Below are positions 28,456-38,708 of a stretch of 64,000 nt of DNA, piece by piece. The DNA is from Farysia itapuensis (Eukaryota; Basidiomycota; Ustilaginomycetes; Ustilaginales; Ustilaginaceae): positions 496,001 through 560,000 of the forward strand of contig JALBYC010000005.1 of the NCBI GenBank assembly GCA_023212645.1, written 5' to 3'. The position numbers were made by a program, and so were the translations under genes. The first letter of the stretch is position 1, and each line of letters starts with the position of its first letter. Under the pieces are notes generated by a model. That model searched no databases and had not been told where the DNA came from. It was given only the letters and a program-made list of their open reading frames with translations.

Positions 28456-30085
28456 TCAGCTGTTGCATTTCGAGGATCGGGCGTAGTCAGTAATCACCAT
28501 GCGTTCGCTACCTTCAACGATCTCGTCGCTCGTGGACGTAGGCAGAGACAATGGAGCAGCCGCCTTCGGTAGTGCCTGTATGTCAGCAGTAGTATCACTG
28601 ATCTGTCGTCAACGCGCACAACAGGATTGCTTGGTCAGTCATTATACGTAACGGAGCAGCGTTGAGTCAACTCATTACCCTTTCTACTCGTCCAGAGAGC
28701 TTCACCGAGAATCCATTTTGCACTACCCAGAATACCACCATACTGCCTACTGTGAATGGCCTTCTGGGGCCACAAAGACCAAACATGTCTTTGCCTTTGC
28801 TGTTGTCAACCGTTGTTGATCCCGCAGCCTTGGAGGAGGTTGTGAGGACGCTTTCATGACGAGTGCCAGACTTTAGTACGCCTTTGTCCTTCCTTGCAAC
28901 ATCGTCCTTCGTGCCTGCACTAGCATTGATTCGAGGTACCACTCGAGCTGCATCTCCTGAAACTTTTCTGACAGGCGTAGAACTGGATTTTCGGCGTAGA
29001 ATTGACGGCAAGGAGAGCGAGACAGAACTTCGTTTAGAAGCAGAAGTCGGAGACACATCGTTGCCGGGCTTGCTTTCGCTTCTGCTGTGCTTCGGAAGCG
29101 CATTCGGAGCGGGTGCTGTACTTTCAGAGACTCGAGTGGATGCCACAACACCGGCAGAAGTTGAGTATTGCTGTCTCAAAAATTCGAACAAATCTTCCGT
29201 CCGGCTATTGGCACGCTTGGTGTCACCTTGACCAGGAGCATGACCGGCTGGGATTGTACTTGGGGTCTTCTCGTGTCGCCTTTTTGCTGTACTCTTCTTG
29301 GCTTCTTGCTTCGACTGCTTCAAAGGCTGAGACTCATCGGTGGCCCTTGTCGCCGTGAAATCCTTACTGTCATCTTGTCGGCCCAGGCCGGACTGAGAAA
29401 GCCCTTGTCCATGGCCAAGCTGCTGGAAAAATTCAGTCCTGTTCTCCGGCGGCGGAGGATACTGTAGTGGCGGAGCTTGGGGGAGAGGATGCTGAGAGAG
29501 ACATGCGATCGTCAGAGCATCAAGTCCACGCTCTGATACAGCTCCACGACGTTGCTGCCTGGTAGAACCTCCCTGCATGCTTCGTGGGACTGGAATAGAG
29601 GGTGTCTGCATTTGTTCCTGCTGTTGTATCTGGGTAAGAGCATACAGGCAAGCATTGAAGTGCGCCGTCTCAACGTCAGGTGATCTGTCCGGAAATTGGG
29701 CGGATGTCCCAATCGGAGGAACAGGTGCAGTGCTTGTAGCGAACGTTGGCTCCACAGGCATATCTGTCAATGGCAAGAGCGAGAAGAAGGTGGACGGAGA
29801 GGAAAATGGTGGTGGCTCTTTCGGCTGTTGCTGTGCACAAGTCTCTGTGCCTGCGATGTCGCTATCGCTCGCCGAGGCCATAAGGGATGCAGATGTTACA
29901 AAGCTCGACGGAGCGAAGGAAGAAGGAGCGAAGGAAGTCAAGTTTGGTTGAGACAGCTCTGTAATAGGTTGTGCTTGGCGGCTGACAGCATCGCCATTTC
30001 CCGGAGTATGCACAGCAGCATTGCTTGCAACGCCAGCAGCCGCTCCGTTTAAGCTTGACTTGCTGTTTTCAAGGCCAAGCTCCAT
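28456..30085 (-). CDS. Uncharacterised Ser/Pro-rich, mostly disordered protein
   Basis: The main exon, 30085-28679 (469 codons), is joined here to a second exon, 28575-28456, across a 103-nt intron (donor GTAATG, acceptor ATACAG), giving 508 residues. No family recognised. Most of the protein is low-complexity: a tandem FAPSSFAPSSF near residue 52, Gln-rich patches, Lys/Arg clusters and Ser-rich stretches. Two parts look ordered: HFNACLYALTQIQQQEQ near 145 and, at the end of exon 1, FTVGSMVVFWVVQNGFSVKL, an apparent beta-rich segment. An alternative second intron, 28512-28461 (52 nt, with a TACTGAC branch-like sequence), would replace the last 18 residues with a longer tail containing CQTC and stopping at 28353. 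The N-terminal part of the frame is firm; the C-terminus is not. Confidence 0.55.
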
Positions 30086-30393
30086 CTAGGGGTGTCAGGT
30101 TGCGGAAGAAGTCTCGATTGGAAAGCGTGGCAGCTTTAAGTACCGCTGGCGGGTCTGGGGAGAAGCGCTTCATCAGCACATGACGGACGATTTAATTGCA
30201 TCACCACCGCTCAGCTCATGTACGCACAAGCACGAGGTTGCATTTAGTCTGTTGCCAAACCTTGTCTCTGCGCTAAATCTTGAGGCCAGCTGGCAGCGGC
30301 ATGGGAAAGTATATTTGCAATAAAAGTACAAGTGGGTGTTGTCATGGTCGAGACGATAAGGGACATTTGTGATTGTTGTCGCGAAAGGTATGC
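30086..30393. other. Intergenic region between two minus-strand genes
   Basis: 308 bp between the BET3 stop and the start of the disordered orphan. No T-rich or TATA-like promoter tract stands out apart from AATAAAAGTAC near 30318, which on the plus strand resembles a poly(A) signal but faces the wrong way for both genes. I see no gene. Confidence 0.35.
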
Positions 30394-31107
<714 letters not shown>

Positions 31108-31708
31108 GGTGGAAGGTGCAGGTGGTATTCAAAGGTGGGCCGGTGGCCTGTGAACATGTGAACCCTTTACTACCCGTTTTCCGGCTTGCGCTTCACGCGT
31201 TCACCTTGAGATTCTAGATTCGCAAAATTGCAAATTGCAAAAAAAATGGGTGAAATGTTAGACTGTGAATTTACCTGTTCAACACTGCACGTTGCAACTC
31301 ACGCCTGCCACACGGGTGTCATTGGCCTCATCCGAGAAAAGATCCGCGTGCTGCTACAGGGTGGAAAGACAATGCAGCACTCATAGACATGTATGAAAGA
31401 AAGATTTCACTGTCATGGATGTTATATGCTGCTGGCCTCCTGTTCCCATCATTGTGATTCCTGGTCTATTATGTTTCATCAGTCACCACTCTTTCGGACA
31501 ACATCTGCAGCAGCAGTATACTATTGAGCACTGAATGCTCAAGAACTGTCGTTGTCTCCAAGAGCTTCACAGTCAGATATCTTCAACAAAGATTTATATA
31601 TTGTAGCCTCTGACGTTATGTCTGTCCCTCCTCACCCCTTTCGCCTGCAGACTGTCGACATTGCACCAGGCAACTTCAGATCACGTCTTTCTCAGTTGAC
31701 GGAACAGA
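31108..31708. promoter_or_regulatory. Divergent intergenic region, BET3 / orphan membrane protein
   Basis: 601 bp. Near 31208-31250 there is an AT-rich tract with ATTCGCAAAATTGCAAATTGC and A-runs, 100-140 bp upstream of BET3 and probably its core promoter. A TATA-like TTATATA lies at 31594-31600, about 110 bp upstream of the orphan ATG at 31709. Short open frames in between (for example from 31552) overlap the orphan in another frame and carry no recognisable domain. Confidence 0.45.
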
Positions 31709-32398
31709 ATGCTGTTTCATGTCGTCGCTCTTTGGCTTATTTTCGCTAAAACCTCTGTGCAAAAGCAATTGCGGATCAAACACCGAGTCAGAGCGGCTCA
31801 CATCTTGAACGCCAACGTGACTGGTGTCCAGTCGCAAGACCTGCTCTCACTCAACCCAGATAACACAAGACTCGAGACGCTAGGTGCTTTTCAGCATAAG
31901 TTTGACCAAACATCCGACAGACCGGGTCAATTCGTCGTGCTAGCAATCTGCTGCAGTGTGGCAATAATAAGCGTGCTTCTTGCAGCCGCTTTCTGCTTCT
32001 GTAACTCACTGGTTTTCACAAAGGCTGACCGAACAGCAGACAAACGGTCACATCTACGGCATCTTTCGATCCCAGCAAGCCTTTTTCCCCTTGAAGGCGA
32101 GCCCGATTTCGTCATTGTGACAGCTTCTTCTTTGGCAGCCGAGAAGCTGCAAGATATGTCCGTAAATAGTATCTCTCATATCGAGACAAAGTACAGCAGC
32201 TCGAGCCTCAGTAGCTGGGAGCAGGATCTCTTTTACGACGAGACTGTCGACGACACTCAACACTACCACGTGGACTTCAGAGCTGAACACGAGGAAACTT
32301 CTGTGTCCAGCCAAAGCATCTCTGGCAAGCTTGCATCCCGTCCTTCAATCGACATTCCCATCCGCTTTGGATTTTTACGTGGTATGAAGGGTCAGTAG
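31709..32398 (+). CDS. Orphan single-pass membrane protein with signal peptide
   Basis: A 229-residue intronless frame that I cannot assign to a family. The N-terminus MLFHVVALWLIFAKTS looks like a short signal peptide. Residues 17-74 would be lumenal or extracellular and contain one N-glycosylation sequon, NVT, at 36-38. A strong membrane segment spans about residues 75-103 (FVVLAICCSVAIISVLLAAA, then FCFCNSLVF), followed by basic residues (KADRTADKRSHLRH) as expected for the cytosolic side. The approximately 125-residue tail is acidic and Ser-rich (SSSSLSSWEQDLFYDETVDD) with little low-complexity repeat. The layout is type I. A TATA-like element lies 110 bp upstream. No homologue comes to mind; it may be lineage-specific, and the possibility that it is a chance frame remains. 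Confidence 0.5.
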   Translation: MLFHVVALWLIFAKTSVQKQLRIKHRVRAAHILNANVTGVQSQDLLSLNPDNTRLETLGAFQHKFDQTSDRPGQFVVLAICCSVAIISVLLAAAFCFCNSLVFTKADRTADKRSHLRHLSIPASLFPLEGEPDFVIVTASSLAAEKLQDMSVNSISHIETKYSSSSLSSWEQDLFYDETVDDTQHYHVDFRAEHEETSVSSQSISGKLASRPSIDIPIRFGFLRGMKGQ

Positions 32399-32688
32399 AC
32401 ATCTGCAGTTGCAACTGTGTCGTTTGAAGACCCTTCGATTGGATCCGCAAGCTGCGAGCTTACATAGCTACATAGGCGGTGCAGCCTTTCTACTTTCTAG
32501 ACGCCATTCCTTGCTCTGACATTTTCCTTGCTTCAAGAATCACTTTATTTTCCGGAAACCAAATTTGAGCAGAAGATTATCATTTACTTGAGGAGTGTAC
32601 AAGCAGGACCCTGATGCTGCCAATTTTTTGAAAATTTTGGAACAAGTGAACGCTTCCTTCATCACCGGCATCACCGTCCGCCAGCATC

Positions 32689-34425
32689 ATGTCAACATTT
32701 GCTTCAGCAGCTGCTTCGGCATCCTCGGCTGCTCCTACACCGAGTCTTGAGTCTCCAACAGCTGGTGCAAGCTCACTGACATTTATCACCGCACAAACTT
32801 CAGCTTCGCCGCCAACCAAAACTCACAAAATCGACACTCTGATTCTCGATGCCGGCGCTCTCATTATGCGAGCACCGCTGGCGGGGTTGGCGTCCGAATA
32901 TTACATTCCACCTCAGGTGATAGAGGAGCTCAAACATGCATCGGGTCGTGAATATCTTGCGTCTCTGCGACTTAATCCTGACTTTGTGCTGCACGTTGTC
33001 CAGCCAACACCGGCCAGTATGGTGGCCGTGTCTGACTTTGCACGTCAAACAGGTGACATTGCCGTGCTATCTCGCCAGGATCTGGAAGTCATTGCGCTCA
33101 CGTACGAGCGTGAAGTACAGCGTCATGGTACAAAGCGCATCCGAACCAAAGTTGGCGGTCTTACTGGCAAGCAGGCTGAAGCCGAAGAAAAGCGCAAATT
33201 GAGACAGACACAGCTGGATACCAAACGCCAACAAAAGGATGCTGAAAAGCAATACAAGCTTGAACAAGAGGCGTCACTGCAAGGTCTAACCGTTGAGACG
33301 CTTGTCGAAGAACGCAAAAGGCAAGCGCGCGAACAAAAGGCCGCTAGAAAGCAAAAGCGACAAGACGCTAAGCAGAATCAGCCTGCAAAGACGGACCCTG
33401 TAGAGGCTCCGCAAGAATTAGCTTCTGCTTTTGAACAGAAAGACAATTGTGTCACGTTAGTAGAAGAGACATTGGAGAAAGAGTCTGAAGGTGTCGACTC
33501 CGACTCAGACTCGGATGACGGCGACTGGATCACACCCGATAATGTACAGAAGGCAAAGCACTTCAGTCTGGGTCTTGTGTCGGATACGAAGGTTCCGGGC
33601 TGGAAATACCCCAAGTCTGCTAACGCTGTACCCGAGCCTGCTGACGCATTGGAGCCGCAAGAGCCACTTGAAGAAGGCTGGGAGCGAGTCGAGTCGGGCA
33701 AGGGGAAAGCGCAGGCAGGCGGGCGCGGTCACATTTCCGCAGACTACAACAATCCTTCGATCCAATCACGACCAGCCATGGGAACGGGTAATAGCGTCGA
33801 AGGACACATGACAGTGGCCTGTATTACGGGAGATTTTGCCGTGCAGAATGTGCTGCTGCAAATGGGTCTCTCGTTGGTAGGCGTACATGGCGCTCGCATT
33901 CGCTCTGTAAAGTCATACGTCCTCCGCTGCCATGCATGCATGAAGATTTGCAAGGAGATGGAGAAGAAGTTTTGCCCTTCCTGTGGCAATGCTACACTCA
34001 CTAAAGTTGCGGTCACGGTCACCGACGATGCCGCCGCTGCCAATGGCACAGGAGGCCTGAAGCTTCACCTGAAGAAAAACTATCAGTACAATCTGCGTGG
34101 CTCAAAGTACTCGATTCCCGCGCCGAAACCAGGTTCTGCTTCTGGCGGTAAGACGGGTGGTTCTGGTCTAATCCTGCGAGAAGATCAAGTGGAGTGGCAA
34201 CGCGCTCTTGCCAAAGAAGAATCCCGACGTAGGAAAGAGGAGCGTAATTTGACTAAGGCCATGATGCAGGGCAAGGATTCACTCTCACAGCGTTACCAAG
34301 AGGCCTGGGACAATTCTGGTGATACTTTCCTCACTGGTCAATTTGCGCCCCAAAATAGGCCCAATCTCCCAGTCATCGGTCATGGAAGAAAGAACCCAAA
34401 TGCCAATCGACGCTCACGCAAATAG
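32689..34425 (+). CDS. NOB1: 20S pre-rRNA D-site endonuclease Nob1
   Basis: A 578-residue single-exon protein. The PIN nuclease domain starts near residue 44 with IDTLILDAGALIM (first catalytic Asp) and continues through YIPPQVIEELKH to GDIAVLSRQDLEVIALTYE near 122-140. A long charged, Lys/Glu-rich insert follows. The C-terminal zinc ribbon near residues 413-432 shows CHACMKICKEMEKKFCPSCG, four Cys in the CX2C...CX2C pattern of NOB1. After it come the basic C-terminal motifs KLHLKKNYQYNLRGSKYSIP and GRKNPNANRRSRK. Nob1 cuts the 3' end of 18S rRNA during cytoplasmic 40S maturation. Yeast Nob1 is 459 residues; extra length is in the charged insert and N-terminal Ala/Ser stretch. It converges with OGG1, 32 bp between stops. 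Confidence 0.95.
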   Translation: MSTFASAAASASSAAPTPSLESPTAGASSLTFITAQTSASPPTKTHKIDTLILDAGALIMRAPLAGLASEYYIPPQVIEELKHASGREYLASLRLNPDFVLHVVQPTPASMVAVSDFARQTGDIAVLSRQDLEVIALTYEREVQRHGTKRIRTKVGGLTGKQAEAEEKRKLRQTQLDTKRQQKDAEKQYKLEQEASLQGLTVETLVEERKRQAREQKAARKQKRQDAKQNQPAKTDPVEAPQELASAFEQKDNCVTLVEETLEKESEGVDSDSDSDDGDWITPDNVQKAKHFSLGLVSDTKVPGWKYPKSANAVPEPADALEPQEPLEEGWERVESGKGKAQAGGRGHISADYNNPSIQSRPAMGTGNSVEGHMTVACITGDFAVQNVLLQMGLSLVGVHGARIRSVKSYVLRCHACMKICKEMEKKFCPSCGNATLTKVAVTVTDDAAAANGTGGLKLHLKKNYQYNLRGSKYSIPAPKPGSASGGKTGGSGLILREDQVEWQRALAKEESRRRKEERNLTKAMMQGKDSLSQRYQEAWDNSGDTFLTGQFAPQNRPNLPVIGHGRKNPNANRRSRK

Positions 34426-34457
34426 CTACTTAGCACTTTGCTAATCCTGATCGATTT

Positions 34458-36080
34458 CTATCCAGTGCGCGACTTCCGTTTCGAACGCGTTTGTGTCCGC
34501 GTTGTGAGCGACTCCGCTGGAATGTTGAGCAGGTCGCTGATCGCCATCGGCTCTGTCTTGACCATGTTTGTCTGAGTAGACTCTAAAGTTGTTGACTGAG
34601 TAGCGGGTGGAGAGGGGATAGATGACGTCGCTCCGATGCTCGGGTCTTCCTTTTTGGACTCTATCAATGCGCCAGCAGCGGGCTCGGATTTGTAAGTCGC
34701 AAAGGACCTCAGATCGGCAGTGAAGAGCACCGAGTGAGCCCAACCCGCATACTCGCCCCACAAATCGCGGAAGCGTTGCGCAATGTCCTCGTACTTTCCC
34801 GAACGAATGTGGTACCATTTTTCGGCGAACTGGAAGACATGGCGATCGACGGGGATGCTCGAGTGCTGATCTAGGGACATGAGCAGGACGCAGTCTGCCA
34901 CTTTGGGTCCGACGCCAGGAAAAGCGATGAGCTCCGCTCGTGCGTCTTGGTAGCTCATACTGCGCAAAGATTGCAAATACGAGCGCACAGAGTGGTTTGG
35001 TGTGTCCTGAACGTCTTCCGGCTTGACAATGGAAGATGATGTGCGAGCCCGCTTTTGTGGCGATTCGGGCGGTGTAGCTGGCAAGTTCGCCTTGACATCT
35101 TCTAGTCTGACTCCATAAAGCCATGTTGCTTCGTCTGCAGCGGTGTGAGCTCGTGTGTGCTTCTCGCAAAGCATCTGTGCTGTGCGAGCAATGTACTTGG
35201 CTCTGTAGCCGAATCCAAGCTCTCTGAGCTTTTCTTCCACGCCTTCCTGTGCCAGAACTTCGGGCGAAGGGAAAGGATGATACACAATCGTCAACGGAGA
35301 CGCTGGGGAAGTAGTCGTCGACACTTCCTCCTCGTCATCATTCTTCACTTGTGTTGGGGGATAGGGGCTAGGAGGGTAGGTGTGTGAGACAAGGGCCGGC
35401 GAGAAATGGGTGCAGAGGTTCTGGACCATCTGACCGATACGGGCTATGTTATTGTTGGAGCTGCAGATGAAGGCGCAAAGACACTCCCAAGGGTCTTGCC
35501 GAAGCATGCGTAAGCCTGAAAAGCGGTCTGCATAGCGAGCAAAGACCTTGTCTCGCTCCGCCCATTCGCGGTACAATGCTTCTAATGGTACATCCAGATT
35601 CAGGTAATCTTTGAGCCAGCGGGAGGTATGATTGTTCGTTTCGTCGACTGTGGCAGTATGGACAGCAGAGTTGGTGGGGACAAGGGTCCGGTGATAGAGA
35701 AAACCGCGCTGTTCATCTTGACGAAGCAGTACGACCCGGTCGGCGAGGCACAACGACCACTCAGTATCCTCTGTCCACTCGGCCTCCACCGCACTTTCGC
35801 CTTTGGCGACCTTCTCCCATACTTGATTCCCACGCCATCGAAAAGCCTGCCCACATTTGTTGGAAATTGTTAGCGGCAGCAAGATTTGTGAGGCTGAGGC
35901 TTTGAGAGCGGCGTACCCTGGTGGAGGCCGAGGACCAAAGAAGTCTGCGTCTGCTTCTTCTTCATTGTACTTGAGCTTGTCGAAAGCCATCCTCGCTGTC
36001 GAGTATCTGCGTAAGCCGGGACAGGAGAGTGATGAAACCAACTGAAAATGCACGGGAAGATGAACGGCCTGCCGTAGCAT
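34458..36080 (-). CDS. OGG1: 8-oxoguanine DNA glycosylase/lyase Ogg1
   Basis: A 540-residue single-exon protein if the first ATG (36080) is used. The N-terminal domain has QILLPLTISNKCGQAFRW, close to the family's GQ-FRW block; the helix-hairpin-helix and active site read FPGVGPKVADCVLLMSL with catalytic Lys near residue 391 and IPVDRHVFQF with catalytic Asp near 411, exactly 19 residues later as in human K249/D268. It excises 8-oxoguanine opposite C and nicks the strand. The first 30 residues, MLRQAVHLPVHFQLVSSLSC then PGLRRYSTAR, lack acidic residues and look like a mitochondrial presequence; a second in-frame ATG at 35990 gives the nuclear-type start MAFDKLKYNEEEAD. Ser/Thr/Pro-rich sequence follows the catalytic domain. 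It converges with NOB1 and is divergent from GLE1. Confidence 0.94.
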   Translation of the reverse strand: MLRQAVHLPVHFQLVSSLSCPGLRRYSTARMAFDKLKYNEEEADADFFGPRPPPGYAALKASASQILLPLTISNKCGQAFRWRGNQVWEKVAKGESAVEAEWTEDTEWSLCLADRVVLLRQDEQRGFLYHRTLVPTNSAVHTATVDETNNHTSRWLKDYLNLDVPLEALYREWAERDKVFARYADRFSGLRMLRQDPWECLCAFICSSNNNIARIGQMVQNLCTHFSPALVSHTYPPSPYPPTQVKNDDEEEVSTTTSPASPLTIVYHPFPSPEVLAQEGVEEKLRELGFGYRAKYIARTAQMLCEKHTRAHTAADEATWLYGVRLEDVKANLPATPPESPQKRARTSSSIVKPEDVQDTPNHSVRSYLQSLRSMSYQDARAELIAFPGVGPKVADCVLLMSLDQHSSIPVDRHVFQFAEKWYHIRSGKYEDIAQRFRDLWGEYAGWAHSVLFTADLRSFATYKSEPAAGALIESKKEDPSIGATSSIPSPPATQSTTLESTQTNMVKTEPMAISDLLNIPAESLTTRTQTRSKRKSRTG

Positions 36081-36263
36081 CTGTCTGTTGAGAGGTCCAA
36101 GATGCAAGTTGAGCGGCGAGAAAGTCTTCCAAAAGTGCGGGGTTCAAAATATCGGAAGTCGGGATTCGGTTGTCAAAGAAGCGAATCTCGACATGAAAGT
36201 GCAGTCGTAGTGTTGCTTTGCTCTTGCTCTTGTCCCCTCTCAGTCTTCTGTCTCATCTTAACG

Positions 36264-38474
36264 ATGAGGATTACCTTAGACTCGGCATCAGAGATCTCTG
36301 CAGACGAGCAAGAAGCAAGAAAGTATGCCGGTCCGTCTGCTACCACGTCCATAGCTCCCGCTGTGACCCCAAAACGCAGAGGCATTCTGCGAAACCCATC
36401 ATCAACGCAAAGCGTGCAAACTTCCTCGCCTTTCCGAGATCGTGATCTTCTTCGTCAGAGTGCTCGAGATGGAGACGGCTCTGAAGAAGACGTTACGCCT
36501 CAGAAGAGCACGAGATTGGTGAGCAGGCAGACGCCTCCTTTTCAGCGAAGACGACAACGCAGCGTCACTCCCGCTTTCGAACTCGTCGGTTTACCAGCAG
36601 CGACTTCTCCCCTCACAACATCCAGTCCCCAGTCAAGCAACAGCGCACAAAAGTCTGAGAGATTGAAATCGGCTCCGTCGTGGATGCAACAGCCCTCGCT
36701 GCCACGCATGACTGAGGTAGACCCTGGCTTCGAATCTTCAGACGATGATGACAATGTGTCGACAGACTCTTCTACCTCGGATCCGGACAAATTATCCTCG
36801 ACTTCGTCCACCGAGGACGAAGAGACAACTGACAGCGAAGAGGAAACTTGGCCAGTTGGCCCCTCTTCTAGGCGCTCCAAAGAGGATCAACCGCCCACAC
36901 GATCACGGTCTCGCGTTCGAGTGACCACAGCTGATGAAGAGTGGGAGCAATGGAATCGTGCCGCCGCTCAGCTAGCGTGGCATCGAGCCCGTCGAAGCCA
37001 GACCGTCGGAGTGCCAGAAAGAGAGAGCAAAATTAAGCAGGACCTTCCCGTACACTCAAGCGTCAGATCACACAACGACAAATCTGGAGCAGCAAGATCC
37101 TCAAAGGTCGGCCAGACTAATCTCGATGCTGATGTTGACGAGGTTCGTGCTCTCTTGTCATCTTTAGACGTCAGACGAACAGAGCAGGACAAGCAGATCA
37201 AAGATGCCTTTGAAGCCCGCAATAGTGCGCTTTGGCAGGGCATCGACGCCAGTATCCTCGCCGCAGAACGAGAAGCCAAGCAAGCTGCCGCAGCAGAAGC
37301 GAGACGGCTGGAAGCTGCGCGCAAGGCACAAGCCGAAGCGGAGCAGAAAGCTAAAGCACAACGTGAGGCTGAACTCGAACGAATTGAGAAAGAAAGGAAG
37401 CAAGCTCAAGAGGAAGCTGACAGAAAAAAGAAAGCGGCCGAGGAGGAGCAAAAGCGCAGTCAAGCTGCGCTAGAGCAGGAGCAAAAGGCAAAAGCCATGG
37501 GTGGAAGTGGTGCGGGTATGCGCCGCAGCGGCGAAGATGAGTATCGCTCATGGATGAATCGGATCGAAGACATCAAAAAGGATGTCCTGCCCCACATCTC
37601 CGGCAACCCGGAACTGCGAAAACAATGCTTTGCGGCCAAACGACAAATCACGCCCAAAGTAGGACAACTGACAAACTCACGCCAAGAGATTATTCGTATC
37701 ACGCAGGCAATTGGGACCGTGTTGACGTCCGCGAAACAGGCCTCGGGCACTACTGGCGAGATCTACACCTGGATTCTCAACCATCTGTCCAAGTGCCTCA
37801 TCCGACAAGCTGAGCAGGAAGTAGCGGCAAAACAAGACACCGCCTACCCCCTTGCAAGAGTTGTTGTCTGGCTGCTGCTCGAAGGACATCGCGAATTAGG
37901 TGATGTGCTGATGGCAAGACTCGTAAAAAAGTGTCCTTGGATCTTGGCTGTCTGGCCCCCGCGCAAATCAGACACCGACGAACAGTCTTACCGCAAACTG
38001 CTCGGTTACAAAAGTGCCGATGAGTCCACAGAGAATTACTCAAACCGGATGTGCGGTATCTTTGCCTTTTACATCGCAATCTTGCAGATCACGCCTACAG
38101 CTCCTCCGTCGGGCGCCGGCTTGGATCTGGCGCTTGTTCCAGACCACTTGCGTCCCAAAGCTATTTGGATCTGGTGCGTGCGGAGTTTGACTCCACCAGC
38201 TCCGTTCTTAGGACATCCGCTGGCGCCTTCGCTCTGGTCTACTTTCTTGGAGGTAGGCGGCAACAAGGCTCTCATGCTATACGGAAAACAGATGCAAAAG
38301 ATCTTTCGACTTATGCTGGAGCAAGGCCTTGGCCAGAAAAAGGCTGACTTTGTTCAACGCGAGTCCGAAGGCACTGTGAAAGCGGCCATGGTCCGACTCG
38401 AGTTGCTTCTTCAAGGATGGGCTCAGAGCGGTCGCATCGTGGAGGCTACCAAGGGTAGCGAAATGGAGCCTTAG
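36264..38474 (+). CDS. GLE1: mRNA export factor Gle1
   Basis: A 736-residue single-exon protein. The N-terminal third is Ser- and Glu-rich and likely disordered (SSDDDDNVSTDSSTSDPD). A long coiled coil follows (about residues 330-465), with repeated Ala/Glu/Lys heptads such as REAKQAAAAEARRLEAARKA. The C-terminal Gle1 domain (about residues 485-720) includes RKQCFAAKRQITPKVGQLTN, TYPLARVV-like AYPLARVVVWLLLEG, CPWILAVWPP and KALMLYGKQMQKIFRLML. Gle1 with inositol hexakisphosphate activates the DEAD-box ATPase Dbp5 at the cytoplasmic face of the nuclear pore to release mRNA. The frame is open from an ATG at 36102, but MRITLDSASEISADEQ at 36264 is the more likely start because the upstream piece overlaps the OGG1 5' end. 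Confidence 0.92.
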   Translation: MRITLDSASEISADEQEARKYAGPSATTSIAPAVTPKRRGILRNPSSTQSVQTSSPFRDRDLLRQSARDGDGSEEDVTPQKSTRLVSRQTPPFQRRRQRSVTPAFELVGLPAATSPLTTSSPQSSNSAQKSERLKSAPSWMQQPSLPRMTEVDPGFESSDDDDNVSTDSSTSDPDKLSSTSSTEDEETTDSEEETWPVGPSSRRSKEDQPPTRSRSRVRVTTADEEWEQWNRAAAQLAWHRARRSQTVGVPERESKIKQDLPVHSSVRSHNDKSGAARSSKVGQTNLDADVDEVRALLSSLDVRRTEQDKQIKDAFEARNSALWQGIDASILAAEREAKQAAAAEARRLEAARKAQAEAEQKAKAQREAELERIEKERKQAQEEADRKKKAAEEEQKRSQAALEQEQKAKAMGGSGAGMRRSGEDEYRSWMNRIEDIKKDVLPHISGNPELRKQCFAAKRQITPKVGQLTNSRQEIIRITQAIGTVLTSAKQASGTTGEIYTWILNHLSKCLIRQAEQEVAAKQDTAYPLARVVVWLLLEGHRELGDVLMARLVKKCPWILAVWPPRKSDTDEQSYRKLLGYKSADESTENYSNRMCGIFAFYIAILQITPTAPPSGAGLDLALVPDHLRPKAIWIWCVRSLTPPAPFLGHPLAPSLWSTFLEVGGNKALMLYGKQMQKIFRLMLEQGLGQKKADFVQRESEGTVKAAMVRLELLLQGWAQSGRIVEATKGSEMEP

Positions 38475-38634
38475 TTCGGCGCGAGAGCTTACAGGGGCCC
38501 ATGTGCTTGGACGTCAACTTCCATCTCTGAAAGCATGCTGTTCAAATTACACGGACCCGACTGTTGATGCGGCGCATCGTTATGAAGCAGCGTGCACATG
38601 CCCCTCGCAATCCTGCACGGTCTCCATTCTTACA

Positions 38635-38642
38635 TATATATA
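38635..38642 (+). promoter_or_regulatory. TATA-like box of the secreted protein gene
   Basis: TATATATA, within ACATATATATACCC, lies 67-74 bp upstream of the ATG at 38709. Clear TATA boxes are rare in the other promoters of this window and are often associated with regulated genes, so this hints at conditional expression (inference). Confidence 0.5.
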
Positions 38643-38708
38643 CCCGCACCCTGCGCAATACATTGTAATAAGTGTATCGTCCCGCCCTCTTTCCCAGACT
38701 TGCTCAGA

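Noticed and set aside
34441..35169. A 242-codon minus-strand frame in the OGG1 region
   Set aside because: It is an alternative frame of the OGG1 coding sequence, whose catalytic motifs fix the true frame.
36102..36263. N-terminal extension of Gle1 from the ATG at 36102
   Set aside because: The extra 54 residues (MQVERRESLPKVRG onwards) overlap the OGG1 5' region, contain Cys-rich non-conserved sequence and leave no promoter.
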